A stretch of DNA of 64,000 nucleotides from Aestuariicoccus sp032586235 (GTDB lineage: Bacteria; Pseudomonadota; Alphaproteobacteria; Rhodobacterales; Rhodobacteraceae): the NCBI RefSeq assembly GCF_032586235.1, contig NZ_JAWHTD010000014.1, positions 26,287-90,286 of the forward strand, read 5' to 3'. A program made the position numbers and the translations under genes. The notes below the pieces were generated by a model, which saw only the letters and a list, made by a program, of their open reading frames with translations, was not told the DNA's origin and made no database searches. Below, piece after piece: positions 45,125 to 54,514 of this stretch; within the stretch, counting starts at the first letter, position 1, and the number at the start of each line of letters is the position of its first letter.

Positions 45125-46252
45125 ATGGCCGCGCTGCTCGATACGATTGATCCCCAGGGGCTCGAGGAATTCTCGGTCGTGTTCACCGACCGTTCGCTGA
45201 ACCATATGTCGAAGGCCTTTCAGACGGTGATGACCGATATTTCGGCCATGCTGAAAGAGGTTTACGCCGCCGATGCGGTCGCTCTGGTCCCCGGCGGCGG
45301 CACCTATGGGATGGAGGCGGTCGCACGCCAGTTCGGCCGCGAGGCCAACGTGCTGGTGGTGCGCAACGGCTGGTTCTCGTACCGCTGGAGCCAGATTTTC
45401 GACGCGGGGCAGTTCGCCGCCGACACCACGGTGATCAAGGCCCGCCAGCAGGGCAACGCGGTGGATGCGCCTTTCGCGCCCGCGCCGATCGACGAGGTCA
45501 CGGCCCGCATCCGCGAGGTCAAGCCCGACATCGTCTTCGCCCCGCATGTGGAAACCAGCGCCGGGATCATCCTGCCCGACGCCTATATCGCCGCTTTGGC
45601 CGAGGCCGCGCATGAGGTGGGCGCGCTGATGGTGCTGGATTGCATCGCCTCCGGCTGCGCCTGGGTCGATATGCGCGCCACCGGCGTCGACGTGCTGATC
45701 TCGGCCCCGCAAAAGGGCTGGTCGGCGACCCCCTGCGCCGGGCTGGTGATGATGTCCGAGCGCGCGGTCGCGCGGCTGGAACAGACCCAGTCCGACAGCT
45801 TCGCCGTCGATCTCAAGAAATGGTATCAGATCATGCAGGCCTACGAGAACGGCGGCCATGCCTATCACGCCACGATGCCCACCGACGGGCTGCGCGCCTT
45901 CCGCGACACCATGCTGGAGACCCGCGAATATGGCTTCGACAAGCTGCGCGACGCGCAGTGGGACCTGGGCAACAAGGTCCGGGCGATGCTGGTGGCCAAG
46001 GGCGTGAAATCCGTCGCCGCCGAGGGCTTTGGCGCGCCGGGCGTGGTGGTCAGCTATACCGGCGATCCCGAGATCCAGTCGGGCCGTGCCTTTGCCGCCA
46101 AGGGCATGCAGATCGCCGCCGGCGTGCCGCTGCAATGCGACGAGCCTCAGGGGTTCTCGACCTTCCGGCTGGGGCTTTTCGGGCTCGACAAGCTTTATGA
46201 CGTCGACGGCACTGTCGCGCGTCTGGGCCGGGTGATCGACGAGGTGCTTTAA
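45125..46252 (+). CDS. Class V aminotransferase, PLP-dependent
   Basis: A 375-residue fold-type I enzyme of the serine-pyruvate/alanine-glyoxylate group. GGAGG lies six bases before the ATG at 45125, so this start is preferred over the ATG at 45113. Motifs: LVPGGGTYGMEAVARQFG near the start for phosphate binding, VLDCIASGCAWVDMRATGVD with the Asp that contacts the PLP nitrogen, and SAPQKGWSATP with the Schiff-base Lys near residue 197. The amino donor is not fixed by the sequence. It is convergent with the UbiH gene, with overlapping stop codons. Confidence 0.87.
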   Translation: MAALLDTIDPQGLEEFSVVFTDRSLNHMSKAFQTVMTDISAMLKEVYAADAVALVPGGGTYGMEAVARQFGREANVLVVRNGWFSYRWSQIFDAGQFAADTTVIKARQQGNAVDAPFAPAPIDEVTARIREVKPDIVFAPHVETSAGIILPDAYIAALAEAAHEVGALMVLDCIASGCAWVDMRATGVDVLISAPQKGWSATPCAGLVMMSERAVARLEQTQSDSFAVDLKKWYQIMQAYENGGHAYHATMPTDGLRAFRDTMLETREYGFDKLRDAQWDLGNKVRAMLVAKGVKSVAAEGFGAPGVVVSYTGDPEIQSGRAFAAKGMQIAAGVPLQCDEPQGFSTFRLGLFGLDKLYDVDGTVARLGRVIDEVL

Positions 46253-47445
46253 CGCCCCGCGGCGCCCAGCCCCAGCTGCATCAGCGCGGTGCGCACGGGC
46301 GTCAGCCCGTGCAGCGCCTCGATCCCCTTGGCGCGCAGGTCGCGCAGGGCGGGGGTGCTGGCCATCGACGTGAGGTTCAGCGCCTTGATCCCGGCGATCC
46401 GCGCGCGGATGTCGACGATGCGGCGGCGGTGGTAGCTTGCCAGCATGTCGGCATCGCCCAGGGCGTCGGGCCGAGCGGTGGCCAGATCGAGCAGCGCCGA
46501 CACATCCTTGAGCGACATGTTCAGCCCCTGCGCGCCGATGGGCGGCATGACATGCGCGGCCTCGGCCACCAGCGCCAGGCGCTCGCCGTAAAGGCTGGTG
46601 GCCTCTTGCGAGATGATCGGCCAGATCGTCCGGCGCGAGGCCAGCGTCAGCGGGCCCAGCACATGGGCCGACCTTTCGGTCATCGCCGCCTCGAAGGCGG
46701 GCGCGTCCATTTCCAGCAACTCTTGCGCGCGGGGGCCTTGCTCCATCCAGACCACAGCGGACGAGGGGCGGCCCTGATGATCGGGCAGCGGCACCAGGGT
46801 GAAGGGCCCGCCGGTGCGGTGCACCTCGGTCGACACGTTTTCGTGCGGGATCGGATGGGTCACCGCAAAGGCCAGCGCCTTTTGCCCGAAGCGCGTGGTG
46901 TGCACCCCGATGCCCGCCGCCTGCCGCATCGGCGAATTGCGCCCGTCGGCGGCGATCACCAGCCGGGTGCGCACGCGGGTGCCGTCGCTGAGGCCCACAC
47001 GCGCCTCGGCGGCGCGGGTGAAGAGCGAAGTGGTCGCGGTGCCGGGGCGGTAGGTGACCCGCGCCATGCCGTCCAGATGCGCGGTGAATTCGCGCCGCAG
47101 CAGCCAGTTGGGCAGGTTCCAGCCGAAGGGCCGGTCGGAAATGTCGCCCGCGTTGAAATCCCGCGTGACCCGCGCCTCGGGCCGGTCGCCGCCGGCATCG
47201 ACGATGCGCATGATCTGCAAGGGCATCGCGTGGGCCTCCAGCCGCTGCCAGAGCCCTGCGGCCTCCAGAAAGTCCCGCGCGGGCTGAAGGAAGGCGGTGC
47301 TGCGCAGATCGGCGCCCTCGGCGTCGCGGTCTGTCACCGGCGGGGCTGGATCGACGCAGAGCACGTCGAACCCCGCGTTGCCGAAGGCGGCCGCCGCCGC
47401 CAGCCCGGCAATCCCGCCGCCCGATATGACGATGTCGTGGTCCAT
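46249..47445 (-). CDS. UbiH/UbiF-family FAD-dependent monooxygenase
   Basis: A 398-residue flavoprotein hydroxylase of the UbiH/COQ6 type, which adds ring hydroxyls during ubiquinone synthesis with NAD(P)H and O2. It opens DHDIVISGGGIAGLAAAAAF for FAD binding. VIAADGRNSPMRQ is the DG motif. The third motif reads VAEAAHVMPPIGAQGLNM, with AEAAH in place of the usual GDAAH. The ring position (C5, C6 or C8) cannot be assigned. The stop overlaps the convergent aminotransferase by four bases. Confidence 0.9.
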   Translation of the reverse strand: MDHDIVISGGGIAGLAAAAAFGNAGFDVLCVDPAPPVTDRDAEGADLRSTAFLQPARDFLEAAGLWQRLEAHAMPLQIMRIVDAGGDRPEARVTRDFNAGDISDRPFGWNLPNWLLRREFTAHLDGMARVTYRPGTATTSLFTRAAEARVGLSDGTRVRTRLVIAADGRNSPMRQAAGIGVHTTRFGQKALAFAVTHPIPHENVSTEVHRTGGPFTLVPLPDHQGRPSSAVVWMEQGPRAQELLEMDAPAFEAAMTERSAHVLGPLTLASRRTIWPIISQEATSLYGERLALVAEAAHVMPPIGAQGLNMSLKDVSALLDLATARPDALGDADMLASYHRRRIVDIRARIAGIKALNLTSMASTPALRDLRAKGIEALHGLTPVRTALMQLGLGAAGR

Positions 47446-47515
47446 GTCCCGGCCTCCTTACGCCAAATCTAGGGTCGGGCGGCGGGGGCCGCCACAGTCA
47501 AAGCGCCGCAGCCGC

Positions 47516-48160
47516 TCAGCGCAGGCGCGACAGGAACCCCGCCAGATCGTCGGTGTGGTGGTGGATGTGATCGGCGTCCTCGGCCTCGGGCGCGACATGC
47601 ACGGTGCGCATCCCCATGGCGTGCGGCGCGGCGAGGTTGCGCGCCTCGTCCTCGAACATCGCGGCGACGGCGGGTTCGATCCCGTCCTGGGCAAAGACCC
47701 GCTCGAACGCCGCGCGCTGGGGTTTGGGCGTATAGCCCGCGTGCTCGACCCCGTAGATCGCATCGAACGCCGCGTCGAGCCCACGCGCCTTCAGAACCCG
47801 CGCCGCGTAAGGCGCGCTGCCGTTGGTGTAGACGATGCGCCGGCCGGGCAGGTTCGCGATCAGCTCGGAGAGATGCGGATCGGGCGCCAGCGCGTCGAAC
47901 GAGATGTCGTGCACATCCTCCATAAAGGCCTCGGGGTCGATCTGGTGATTGTGCATCAGCCCGGCCAGCGTCGTGCCGTATTCGTGCCAGTACTGCCGCC
48001 GCAGGTCGTTGGCGCGGGCGCGGTCGACCCCCAGCGTCTGCATCACGAAGGCGACCATCCGCTCTTCGATCTGGTCGAAAAGCCGCACCGCGGGCGGGTA
48101 AAGCGTGTTGTCGAGGTCGAAGACCCACTGACGGATATGGGAAAAGGCGGACTTTGGCAT
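47516..48160 (-). CDS. HAD-family pyrimidine 5'-nucleotidase-like phosphatase
   Basis: A 214-residue haloacid dehalogenase-type hydrolase. Motif I FDLDNTLYPP is at residues 14-23, motif II YTNGSAPYA near 104 and motif III/IV KPQRAAFERVF plus FEDEARNL near 160. The DNTLY form with a helical cap is typical of the SDT1/PHM8-like pyrimidine nucleotidases. Substrate is inferred. It is divergent from the GntR-FCD gene at 48263. Confidence 0.87.
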   Translation of the reverse strand: MPKSAFSHIRQWVFDLDNTLYPPAVRLFDQIEERMVAFVMQTLGVDRARANDLRRQYWHEYGTTLAGLMHNHQIDPEAFMEDVHDISFDALAPDPHLSELIANLPGRRIVYTNGSAPYAARVLKARGLDAAFDAIYGVEHAGYTPKPQRAAFERVFAQDGIEPAVAAMFEDEARNLAAPHAMGMRTVHVAPEAEDADHIHHHTDDLAGFLSRLR

Positions 48161-48262
48161 GGCGCTAGAGGTAGACCGCCAGACGCGCCGCGGCAATGGC
48201 CAAGCTTGCCTGCCGTGGCGCGCGCGGTCTATCGTGGCGCAAGCCACGGCAAGGACCGCCCC

Positions 48263-48907
48263 ATGAACCAGATCAAGCCCGCCCAGAAAGACGCCTATTC
48301 GCTGATCCTCGAGGCCATCGACGTGGGCGTCTTCCGCCCTGGCGACCGGCTGGTGGAAAGCGATCTGGCCGAACGCTTTGGCGTGTCGCGCACCCCGATC
48401 CGCGAGGCGCTGCAACGGCTCGAGACGCAGTCGCTGCTGGCGCGCGACGGGCGGTCGCTGATCGTGGCGTCGCTCGATCACAACCAGATGGCCGAGCTCT
48501 ACGTGGTGCGCACCGAGCTCGAGGGGCTGGCCGCGCGGCTGGCGGCGCGCCACGCCACCGAGGAAGAGATCGAGGTGCTGCGCGACATGGTCACCGAGGA
48601 CCGCGCGCTGCTGAACGACCCGTCGGCGCTGGCGCGGGCGAACCGGCGGTTTCACAAGATGATCCACCTGGCGTCGCACAACCGCTACCTGGTGCAGCAG
48701 CTCGACCTGGTGCACCGGTCGATGGCGCTGATGGCGACCACGTCGCTGGCCGCACAGGGCCGGGGCGAGATCGCGCTGGCCGAGCATCAGGCGATCGTCG
48801 ACGCCATCGCGCGGCGCGACGAGGACGCGGCCAACAAGGCGCTGCGCGATCACATCTCGGTGGCCTTCGTCACGCGGCTAAAGCTCGATTCCAAGGCCGG
48901 CGGTTAG
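48263..48907 (+). CDS. GntR-family (FCD) transcriptional regulator
   Basis: A 214-residue regulator. The winged helix is PGDRLVESDLAERFGVSRTPIREAL (about residues 29-53), followed by an FCD domain with HKMIHLASHNRYLV and EHQAIVDAIARRDEDAA. It has an AAGGA ribosome site. No operon partner is evident. The divergent HAD gene and the disrupted glycosyltransferase are its neighbours. The ligand is unknown. Confidence 0.88.
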   Translation: MNQIKPAQKDAYSLILEAIDVGVFRPGDRLVESDLAERFGVSRTPIREALQRLETQSLLARDGRSLIVASLDHNQMAELYVVRTELEGLAARLAARHATEEEIEVLRDMVTEDRALLNDPSALARANRRFHKMIHLASHNRYLVQQLDLVHRSMALMATTSLAAQGRGEIALAEHQAIVDAIARRDEDAANKALRDHISVAFVTRLKLDSKAGG

Positions 48908-48916
48908 GGCCGCGCC

Positions 48917-50815
48917 TCAGTCGCCGAAAGGCAGATCGGCGGCGGCATGGTCGGGGCGAGAGCGGCCGTGCTCGGTCTTGTCCCAGTAGAAAGGCTTGGC
49001 GAACAGCTCCCACAGCGCCTTGTAGGCGGCGATCACGCCCAGCGGAAAATAAAGTGCCAGCGTCGGCACCCAGGGCATCAGCCCGTCATGCGGGCTGCGC
49101 GACAGCGCGGCAAAGCTGACCACCAACGACGCGGCCTCGGCCGACAGGAACAGCGCCAGCAGCAGCGGCGCTTGCCAGAGCGCGCCGTCGCTCAACGCGG
49201 GATGCAGCGCGCCGAAGGCTCCGGCCCAGAACGACCACAGCATCGGCGCCAGGATGAATTGCGAGATCGCCGTCAGGAAGGTCAGCTGAAAGCCCAGAAA
49301 CCGCCACGCCCCCAGCTCGTGCCAGAGCCGCACGGGCCGGCGCATATGCACCAGCCAGGTGACCATATAGCCCTTGAGCCAGCGCGAACGCTGCTTGATC
49401 CAGGGCCAGAGACGGTTGTTGGCCTCTTCGCGGGTCACCGTCGCCACCAGTTCGGTGCGATAGCCGTAGCGCGCCAGGCGCATGCCCAGATCGGCGTCCT
49501 CGGTCACGTTATGGGCGTCCCAGCCGCGCACCTTTTCCAGCGCCTCGCGGCGGAAAAACACCGTGGTGCCGCCAAGCGGAATGGCAAAGCCCAGCCGGGC
49601 GATCCCCGGCAGCAGGATGCGGAACCAGCTGGCGTATTCGATGGCAAAGCAGCGCGACAGCCAGTTGGCCTTGGGGTTGTAGAAATCCAGGATCCCCTGC
49701 AGGCAGGCGACCTCGGCGGGGGCGCGGGCGAAATGTGCGGCGACCCGTTCGAGCTAGTCGGGCGCCGGGGAATCCTCGGCGTCGTAGACGCCCACGATGT
49801 CGCTGCGGCAAAAGCGCAGGGCATAGTTCAGCGCCCGGGGCTTGGTGCGCACCGCACCGTCCGGCACCTCGATCACGCGCATCCAGGGGGGCAGGGTCGC
49901 GCGCGCAAGTGCTGCGCGTGTGGTGGTGTCGTCCGCCTCGAGCACCAGCACCACGTCCAGCCGGGATTTCGGATAGCTGAGCCGCCCCAGCCGTTCGACC
50001 AGCGCCCCGGCGATGTCCTCTTCGTGAAAGAGCGGCACCAGCATCGACACAGTGGGCACCGCGCGGTCGGTCAGGGTTGCGGGCGGCGCTGCGGGCCGCG
50101 TCGGGCGGCGAAGGGCGGCCGCCAGCGCCGCCAGCTTGAAAAGCTGCGCCGCCACCAGCGTGATCAGCCCGGCACCGGCAATGGCCGCGAAGAAGAGCTG
50201 CGGCGCCAGCGCCAGCGTGCCGACGCAGAGCAGCGCCAGCCCCGCCGCGGCGCGCGCAGTGCGAGGATTGGCGATGTTCATGTCGCGACAGCTTTCGTCC
50301 GCGGCGACCGACGTCTCCGCCAGCCGCGCCAGCGCCGGCCCGTGCCGCGCGGCGATCTCGGCGTGGATGTCTGCCTCGTGGGTGACGGCCATCATCACCG
50401 GGCCCAGGCCGGGCGGCAGGGCGGCGAGCGTGGCGTCGAACTCCTCGGGGCGGGAGGTGGCCAGCATCAGGGTCTCGCCGATGCGCAGCCAGGGCAGGAT
50501 GCCGAAGCGCAGGCAGGTCTCAGGCTCCAGCAGGCCTGTCAGCGCGGGGTCGGGGGGATGTTCGTCCCGCGTCACCCGCATCGCGCCCCAATGCAGCGCG
50601 CTGGCCTTAAGGATGTCATTGGCGCTGGCGAGCCCTTCGGTGTGGACCACCTGCGCGACGCTCGCCTTGGAACGCCCGCTTTCGGCCAGTGCCCGCATCG
50701 CCCCGGAGGGAGACAGATGGCCGGCGCGCATCAGCGCGGTGGCAACGGGCTGTCCGCGGTGGCTGCGCGCCTGCGCCAGATAGGCCGTACTCAGATCAAG
50801 GCGGTTGTGCCGCAT
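48917..50815 (-). pseudogene. Family 2 glycosyltransferase interrupted by an in-frame amber codon
   Basis: The open frame runs from the ATG at 50815 to 48917 (632 residues) except for one TAG at 49756-49754 (codon 354). Upstream of it are an MshEN/GspE-N-like N-terminus, two membrane helices and the GT-A part SMLVPLFHEEDIAGALVERL with YDAEDSPAPD. Downstream, in the same frame and without gap, come LERVAAHFARAPAEVACLQ, the GGTTVFFRREALEKVRGWD segment, TEDADLGMRL and QRSRW, then membrane helices. The truncated product would lack the TED base and QxxRW motif. After YDAEDSPAPD the family usually has Gln, so a CAG-to-TAG change is likely. The function would have been processive polysaccharide synthesis. 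Confidence 0.85.
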
Positions 50816-50904
50816 GACATGGCTCCCGTGAATGCACCCGGGGACCATCTGCCGTCATGTTGGTTAAACGAGGGTTAAAGGCGGCCGATATGGTAACGCG
50901 ATGT

Positions 50905-52053
50905 TCAGGTTTTCTGCATCGAGGCCGCGAAACGCTCGAAAAGATAGAAGCTGTCCTGCGGGCCGGGGCTGGCCTCGGGGTGGTGCTGGACCGAAAAGAC
51001 CGGCTTGTCGGCCATGCGAATGCCGCAGTTCGACCCGTCGAAAAGCGAGACATGGGTTTCCAGAACGCCCTCGGGCAGGGTCTGGCTGTCGACGGCGAAG
51101 CCGTGGTTCATCGAGGTGATCTCGACCTTGCCGGTGGTGATTTCCTTGACCGGATGGTTCGCGCCGTGGTGGCCGTGGTTCATCTTGATCGTACGCGCGC
51201 CAAGCGCCAGCGCCAGCATCTGGTGTCCGAGGCAGATGCCGAAGACGGGCTTGTCCGCCGCCAGCACACCCTGAATCGCGGGCACGGCGTATTCCCCCGT
51301 GGCGGCCGGATCGCCCGGACCGTTGGACAAAAACACCCCGTCGGGATCGTGCGAAAGGATGTCCTCGGCCGTGGCGGTGGCGGGCAGGACGGTCACGTCG
51401 CAGCCCGCGCTGGCCAGACAGCGCAGGATGTTGCGCTTGGCGCCGTAGTCGACGGCCACCACCCGGTGCTTGGGGTCGGTCTGCGGTTTGTAGCCCTCGG
51501 GCCAGGCCCAGCGCATTTCGTTCCAGCGGTAGGATTGCGCGCAGGTGACGTTCTTCGCCAGATCCAGCCCCTCGAGCCCCGGAAAGGCGCGCGCGGCCTT
51601 GAACAGCGCGTCGATGTCGAACTTGCCCTCGGGATCGTGCGCCAGCGCCACATGCGGCGCGCCCTGCTGGCGGATGGCCCGGGTCAGCCGGCGGGTGTCG
51701 ATCCCGCCGATGGCGATGCGCCCGCGCGCCGCCAGCCAGTCCGACAGCTCGGAGACCGCGCGCCAGTTGGCGCTTTGGGTCGGCATCCATTTGACCACCA
51801 TGCCCGCGGCCACCGGATCGGCGGTTTCGTCATCGTCAGGGTTTACGCCCACATTTCCGATATGCGGGAAGGTGAAGGTGACGATCTGACCGGCGTAGGA
51901 CGGATCGGTCATGATCTCCTGATAGCCGGTCATGGCGGTGTTGAAGCAGAGCTCGGCCGTGGTCTGGCCGGTGGCCCCAAAGCCCTGACCGTAGAACAGC
52001 GTGCCATCGGCAAGGGCAAGACAGGCGGTGGGCCGGGCTTGGTCTGAGGGCAT
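50905..52053 (-). CDS. carA: Carbamoyl-phosphate synthase small subunit
   Basis: Glutamine-hydrolysing subunit that feeds ammonia to CarB for arginine and pyrimidine synthesis. At 382 residues it has the normal length. The N-terminal domain has FNTAMTGYQEIMTDPSYAGQ, and the class I amidotransferase domain has the nucleophile in GICLGHQML and the His-Glu pair in VQHHPEASPGP. The ATG at 52053 starts MPSDQARPTACLALADG. carB is not in the window. It is divergent from the YqeY gene. Confidence 0.97.
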   Translation of the reverse strand: MPSDQARPTACLALADGTLFYGQGFGATGQTTAELCFNTAMTGYQEIMTDPSYAGQIVTFTFPHIGNVGVNPDDDETADPVAAGMVVKWMPTQSANWRAVSELSDWLAARGRIAIGGIDTRRLTRAIRQQGAPHVALAHDPEGKFDIDALFKAARAFPGLEGLDLAKNVTCAQSYRWNEMRWAWPEGYKPQTDPKHRVVAVDYGAKRNILRCLASAGCDVTVLPATATAEDILSHDPDGVFLSNGPGDPAATGEYAVPAIQGVLAADKPVFGICLGHQMLALALGARTIKMNHGHHGANHPVKEITTGKVEITSMNHGFAVDSQTLPEGVLETHVSLFDGSNCGIRMADKPVFSVQHHPEASPGPQDSFYLFERFAASMQKT

Positions 52054-52124
52054 GGCGGCGACTCCGGTCTGTGGGCGGGTTGGGCGTTGTCTACGGGCGC
52101 GGGCGGTCGCGGTCAAGAGGCAGT

Positions 52125-52155
52125 CCTATTTGTGAAATTGTTTTATTTCAATAGG
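52125..52155. promoter_or_regulatory. AT-rich divergent promoter region of carA and yqeY
   Basis: This is an AT-rich island in otherwise GC-rich DNA. It contains an imperfect inverted repeat: CCTATT, a three-base bulge, GAAAT on the left, and ATTTCAATAGG on the right. Position between two divergent starts suggests promoters and perhaps an operator. No consensus hexamers are certain. Confidence 0.4.
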
Positions 52156-52239
52156 TTAGATAACGGCTGCCCGGCTTGCGCCAGGCGGCGGCTTTCGCTA
52201 GTGTCGCAAATTCCGGCAATCCATTGGGATGGGGTAGCG

Positions 52240-52707
52240 ATGGAACTGCGTGAACGCGTCACAACGGCCATGAAACAGGCCATGAAGGACAAACAGCCCG
52301 ACCGGGTCTCGACCCTGCGGCTGATCAATGCCGCCATCAAGGACCGCGACATCGCCGCGCGCGCGGACGGCAACGACACCGGCGTCGGCGAGGCCGAGGT
52401 GCTGGCCATTCTGGAAAAGATGGTCAAGCAGCGCCGCGAGAGTGCCAAGACCTATGAAGAGGGCGGGCGGCTTGACCTGGCGGAGCGCGAGCTTGGCGAG
52501 ATCGCGGTGATCGAGGAGTTTCTGCCGCGCAAGCTGTCGGACAAGGAAGTGGCCCAGGCGGTGGATTCGGCGCTGGCCGAGGTCGAGGCCAGCTCGATCC
52601 GCGACATGGGGCGCGTGATGGGCGTGCTGAAGGGCAAATACGCCGGGCGGATGGATTTCGGCGCTGTGGGCCCGATGGTCAAGGACCGGCTCGCGCAGCA
52701 GGGCTGA
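52240..52707 (+). CDS. GatB/YqeY domain protein
   Basis: A 155-residue protein covering the complete YqeY domain. It opens MELRERVTTAMKQAMKDKQP, then DRVSTLRLINAAIKDRDI, RRESAKTYEEGGRLDLAERE and ends MGRVMGVLKGKYAGRMDFG. The domain is the tail of GatB and binds tRNA in amidotransferases; free-standing YqeY proteins have an unproven tRNA-linked role. It has the standard divergent position to carA seen in Rhodobacterales. Confidence 0.92.
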   Translation: MELRERVTTAMKQAMKDKQPDRVSTLRLINAAIKDRDIAARADGNDTGVGEAEVLAILEKMVKQRRESAKTYEEGGRLDLAERELGEIAVIEEFLPRKLSDKEVAQAVDSALAEVEASSIRDMGRVMGVLKGKYAGRMDFGAVGPMVKDRLAQQG

Positions 52708-52804
52708 CGCGCGGCTTTGCGGTTTCGGCGCGCTGGCGCGCGCCGACCGGCTGGGGGCTCTGCCCGTCGCCATTGTATCTCGGACCAATGGCGCGACAAT
52801 GGCG

Positions 52805-52834
52805 ACCCCCCGGGATATTTATGACCAGACGAAG
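52805..52834. repeat. Intergenic repeat, copy 1
   Basis: ACCCCCCGGGATATTTATG followed by ACCAGACGAAG. It matches the second copy at 52927-52956 with few differences. Upstream at 52769-52787 there is an extra inverted repeat GCCATTG/CAATGGC. The region 52708-52991 has no gene. Confidence 0.7.
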
Positions 52835-52909
52835 GGGTGGCCGCGGATCTGTTGGCTTGCGGCTGGTGGGAGTCCCGGGCGTCGGGCGGTGCGCGTTGCG
52901 TCGAGCCGG

Positions 52910-52956
52910 CTGGGGGCGCTGCCCCCAGACCCCCGGGATATTTGTGACCAGATGAA
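52910..52956. repeat. Intergenic repeat, copy 2, with hairpin
   Basis: CTGGGGGC (52910-52917), loop GCT, GCCCCCAG (52921-52928) form a perfect 8-bp stem. It runs directly into ACCCCCGGGATATTTGTGA and CCAGATGAA. The same order of parts (CTGGGGGC stem, then CCCCGGGATATTT) appears in weaker form in copy 1. It lies between the convergent YqeY and glycosyltransferase genes, so a terminator role is possible. Confidence 0.7.
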
Positions 52957-52991
52957 ATCAGCAGGTTTTCTGCGGATTGGGCTGTTTCGGG

Positions 52992-53903
52992 TCAGGGGGC
53001 TGGGAATTCCTGGTGCAGCGCGGCGAGGGTTGCGGGATCGTCGATGCGGAAGCGCTGCACGAAGCGGGTCTTGAAGCCGACGCGGCCGCGGCGCGCGCCG
53101 AAATTCTCGCCATGGTTCAGCACGTATAGGACCGCGGGGTCCTTGAGCGGCGTCAGCGTCTGCCCGGCGAGGGCGGCGAGATAGGGGAACATGCGGTGTT
53201 CGTGCTGCGTCATCTCCTGCAGGAAGGCCTGCGATTGCGGCAGGGCCGGGTAGTGGTGCAAAGCGGCGCAGGAGCCGCAGAGCTTCCAGAAGGGTTTGCG
53301 CAGCGGCAGGGCGAGCGTCGGGCGGGCGGCCAGGGCGACGTCGCCGGTGGCGTGATCCATGACGAAGCCGGTCTGGGCGAGGTAGCCGCCTTTGGCCTGG
53401 GCGCTCAACATCTCGGAGACCGCGCCGCTGCGCAGGAGGTCGTCGGCGTCGAAGCTCATGACATAGGCGGGGTCGGTGGCGATGTGGCCCAGATGGCCGG
53501 TCAGGGCCGCGAGTTTGCGCCATTTGTCGTTGCCGGGCGTGGGGTCGTCGAAGGGCAAGAAGAGGATGCGCGGATCGTCCGGCATCTCGGGGCGCTCCTG
53601 ACAGCAGACGAGGGCGCGCCAGCGCGGGTCGGTCTGGGCTATCAGGCTTTGCAGCGTGGTGCGCAGCCGTGCGGTCACCGCGGGCCAGTCGCCGACCTGC
53701 GCGGGGCCCACCAGCGGGATGAGGAAGATCACCTCTTGCGCCGGGCGCCAGGGATGCCCCTTGCGTGCCAGCCGCAGATCCAGTGCGGCGCGTTCGCTGG
53801 GCAGGAGCGCGGCGCCGTCCCGCGCCACGCCCGGCCCGACAAGAGCGGTAGCGGCGCGCAGGGCGGCGCGTTTCAGCTTGGGGGCGGCGGGGGCCTGTGC
53901 CAT
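52992..53903 (-). CDS. Family A glycosyltransferase
   Basis: A 303-residue GT-A fold enzyme. EVIFLIPLVGP is the first nucleotide-binding strand, TTLQSLIAQTDPRWRALVCC the next, and MSFDADDLL near residue 150 is the metal-binding DxD. HHYPALPQSQAFL and NHGENFGARRG follow. It has no membrane segment. The acceptor is unknown; related Rhodobacterales genes are called hypothetical glycosyltransferases. It starts 13 bases past the DUF2244 gene, so the two may be cotranscribed. Confidence 0.8.
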   Translation of the reverse strand: MAQAPAAPKLKRAALRAATALVGPGVARDGAALLPSERAALDLRLARKGHPWRPAQEVIFLIPLVGPAQVGDWPAVTARLRTTLQSLIAQTDPRWRALVCCQERPEMPDDPRILFLPFDDPTPGNDKWRKLAALTGHLGHIATDPAYVMSFDADDLLRSGAVSEMLSAQAKGGYLAQTGFVMDHATGDVALAARPTLALPLRKPFWKLCGSCAALHHYPALPQSQAFLQEMTQHEHRMFPYLAALAGQTLTPLKDPAVLYVLNHGENFGARRGRVGFKTRFVQRFRIDDPATLAALHQEFPAP

Positions 53904-53916
53904 CGTTCAGCGGGGC

Positions 53917-54408
53917 TCAGGCGCGCACAGAGCGGTGGAGCAGGCGGCTGAGGTCCTCGTAGAGCGCCTTGCGCTCGTGCTCGCTCAGGAAGGCGCCGAT
54001 CTCGACCTCGCGGCCGCTGCCCGACAGGGTCACGTAATTGGGCACCGGGCCGCCTTTCTCGTGCAGGGCCACCTTGACCCAATAGGTGTTGCAATCCCAG
54101 CTTTGCTCGGGCCCGCGAGGGTTGCGGCGGCGCAGCCGGGTGCTTTCCGGCGTCACCGTCAGCACCTCGACGATCTGGCGGTCGCGGTCGTTGCGGCGCA
54201 GCGCATAGTACATGCCCGCGAGCGCCAGCAGCAGGAACGGCAGCAGCCCCCAGAGCAGAACCGTGCCCAGGAGGCCGAAGAGCGGGATCGTGGCCAGCGC
54301 GAAGGTGGCCAGGATGAAGGCGGCGAAGCCTTTGGGCGGCAGCGACTGGTGCGGCCAGAGCCGCATCTCGGTGGCGTCGGGGATGGATTGGGAATGCGTG
54401 TAGGGCAT
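53917..54408 (-). CDS. DUF2244 membrane protein
   Basis: A 163-residue integral membrane protein with two helices (about residues 27-45 and 50-68) and a soluble C-terminal domain with PVPNYVTLSGSGREVEIGAF and LSEHERKALYEDLSRLL. These match the DUF2244 family. It is often found near cytochrome oxidase genes in alphaproteobacteria, as here. No function is proven. Confidence 0.82.
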   Translation of the reverse strand: MPYTHSQSIPDATEMRLWPHQSLPPKGFAAFILATFALATIPLFGLLGTVLLWGLLPFLLLALAGMYYALRRNDRDRQIVEVLTVTPESTRLRRRNPRGPEQSWDCNTYWVKVALHEKGGPVPNYVTLSGSGREVEIGAFLSEHERKALYEDLSRLLHRSVRA

Positions 54409-54514
54409 GGGTCCGGCGTGTTGATTTTGTGTCGCAATATATCCCTGCGAGATATGCCCGCAAGCGCGCCTGTCATGGGGAGGGTTGTCGCACGTGGCGC
54501 GAGGGCCGCGGGCG

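Noticed and set aside
49754..49756. Amber codon as a site for pyrrolysine or another recoded amino acid
   Set aside because: No Pyl system is expected in this lineage and no recoding signal is visible. A simple nonsense mutation or sequencing error is more likely.
52773..52955. Short frame across the intergenic repeats
   Set aside because: It reads through hairpins and repeats, has no ribosome site and looks like non-coding repeat sequence.
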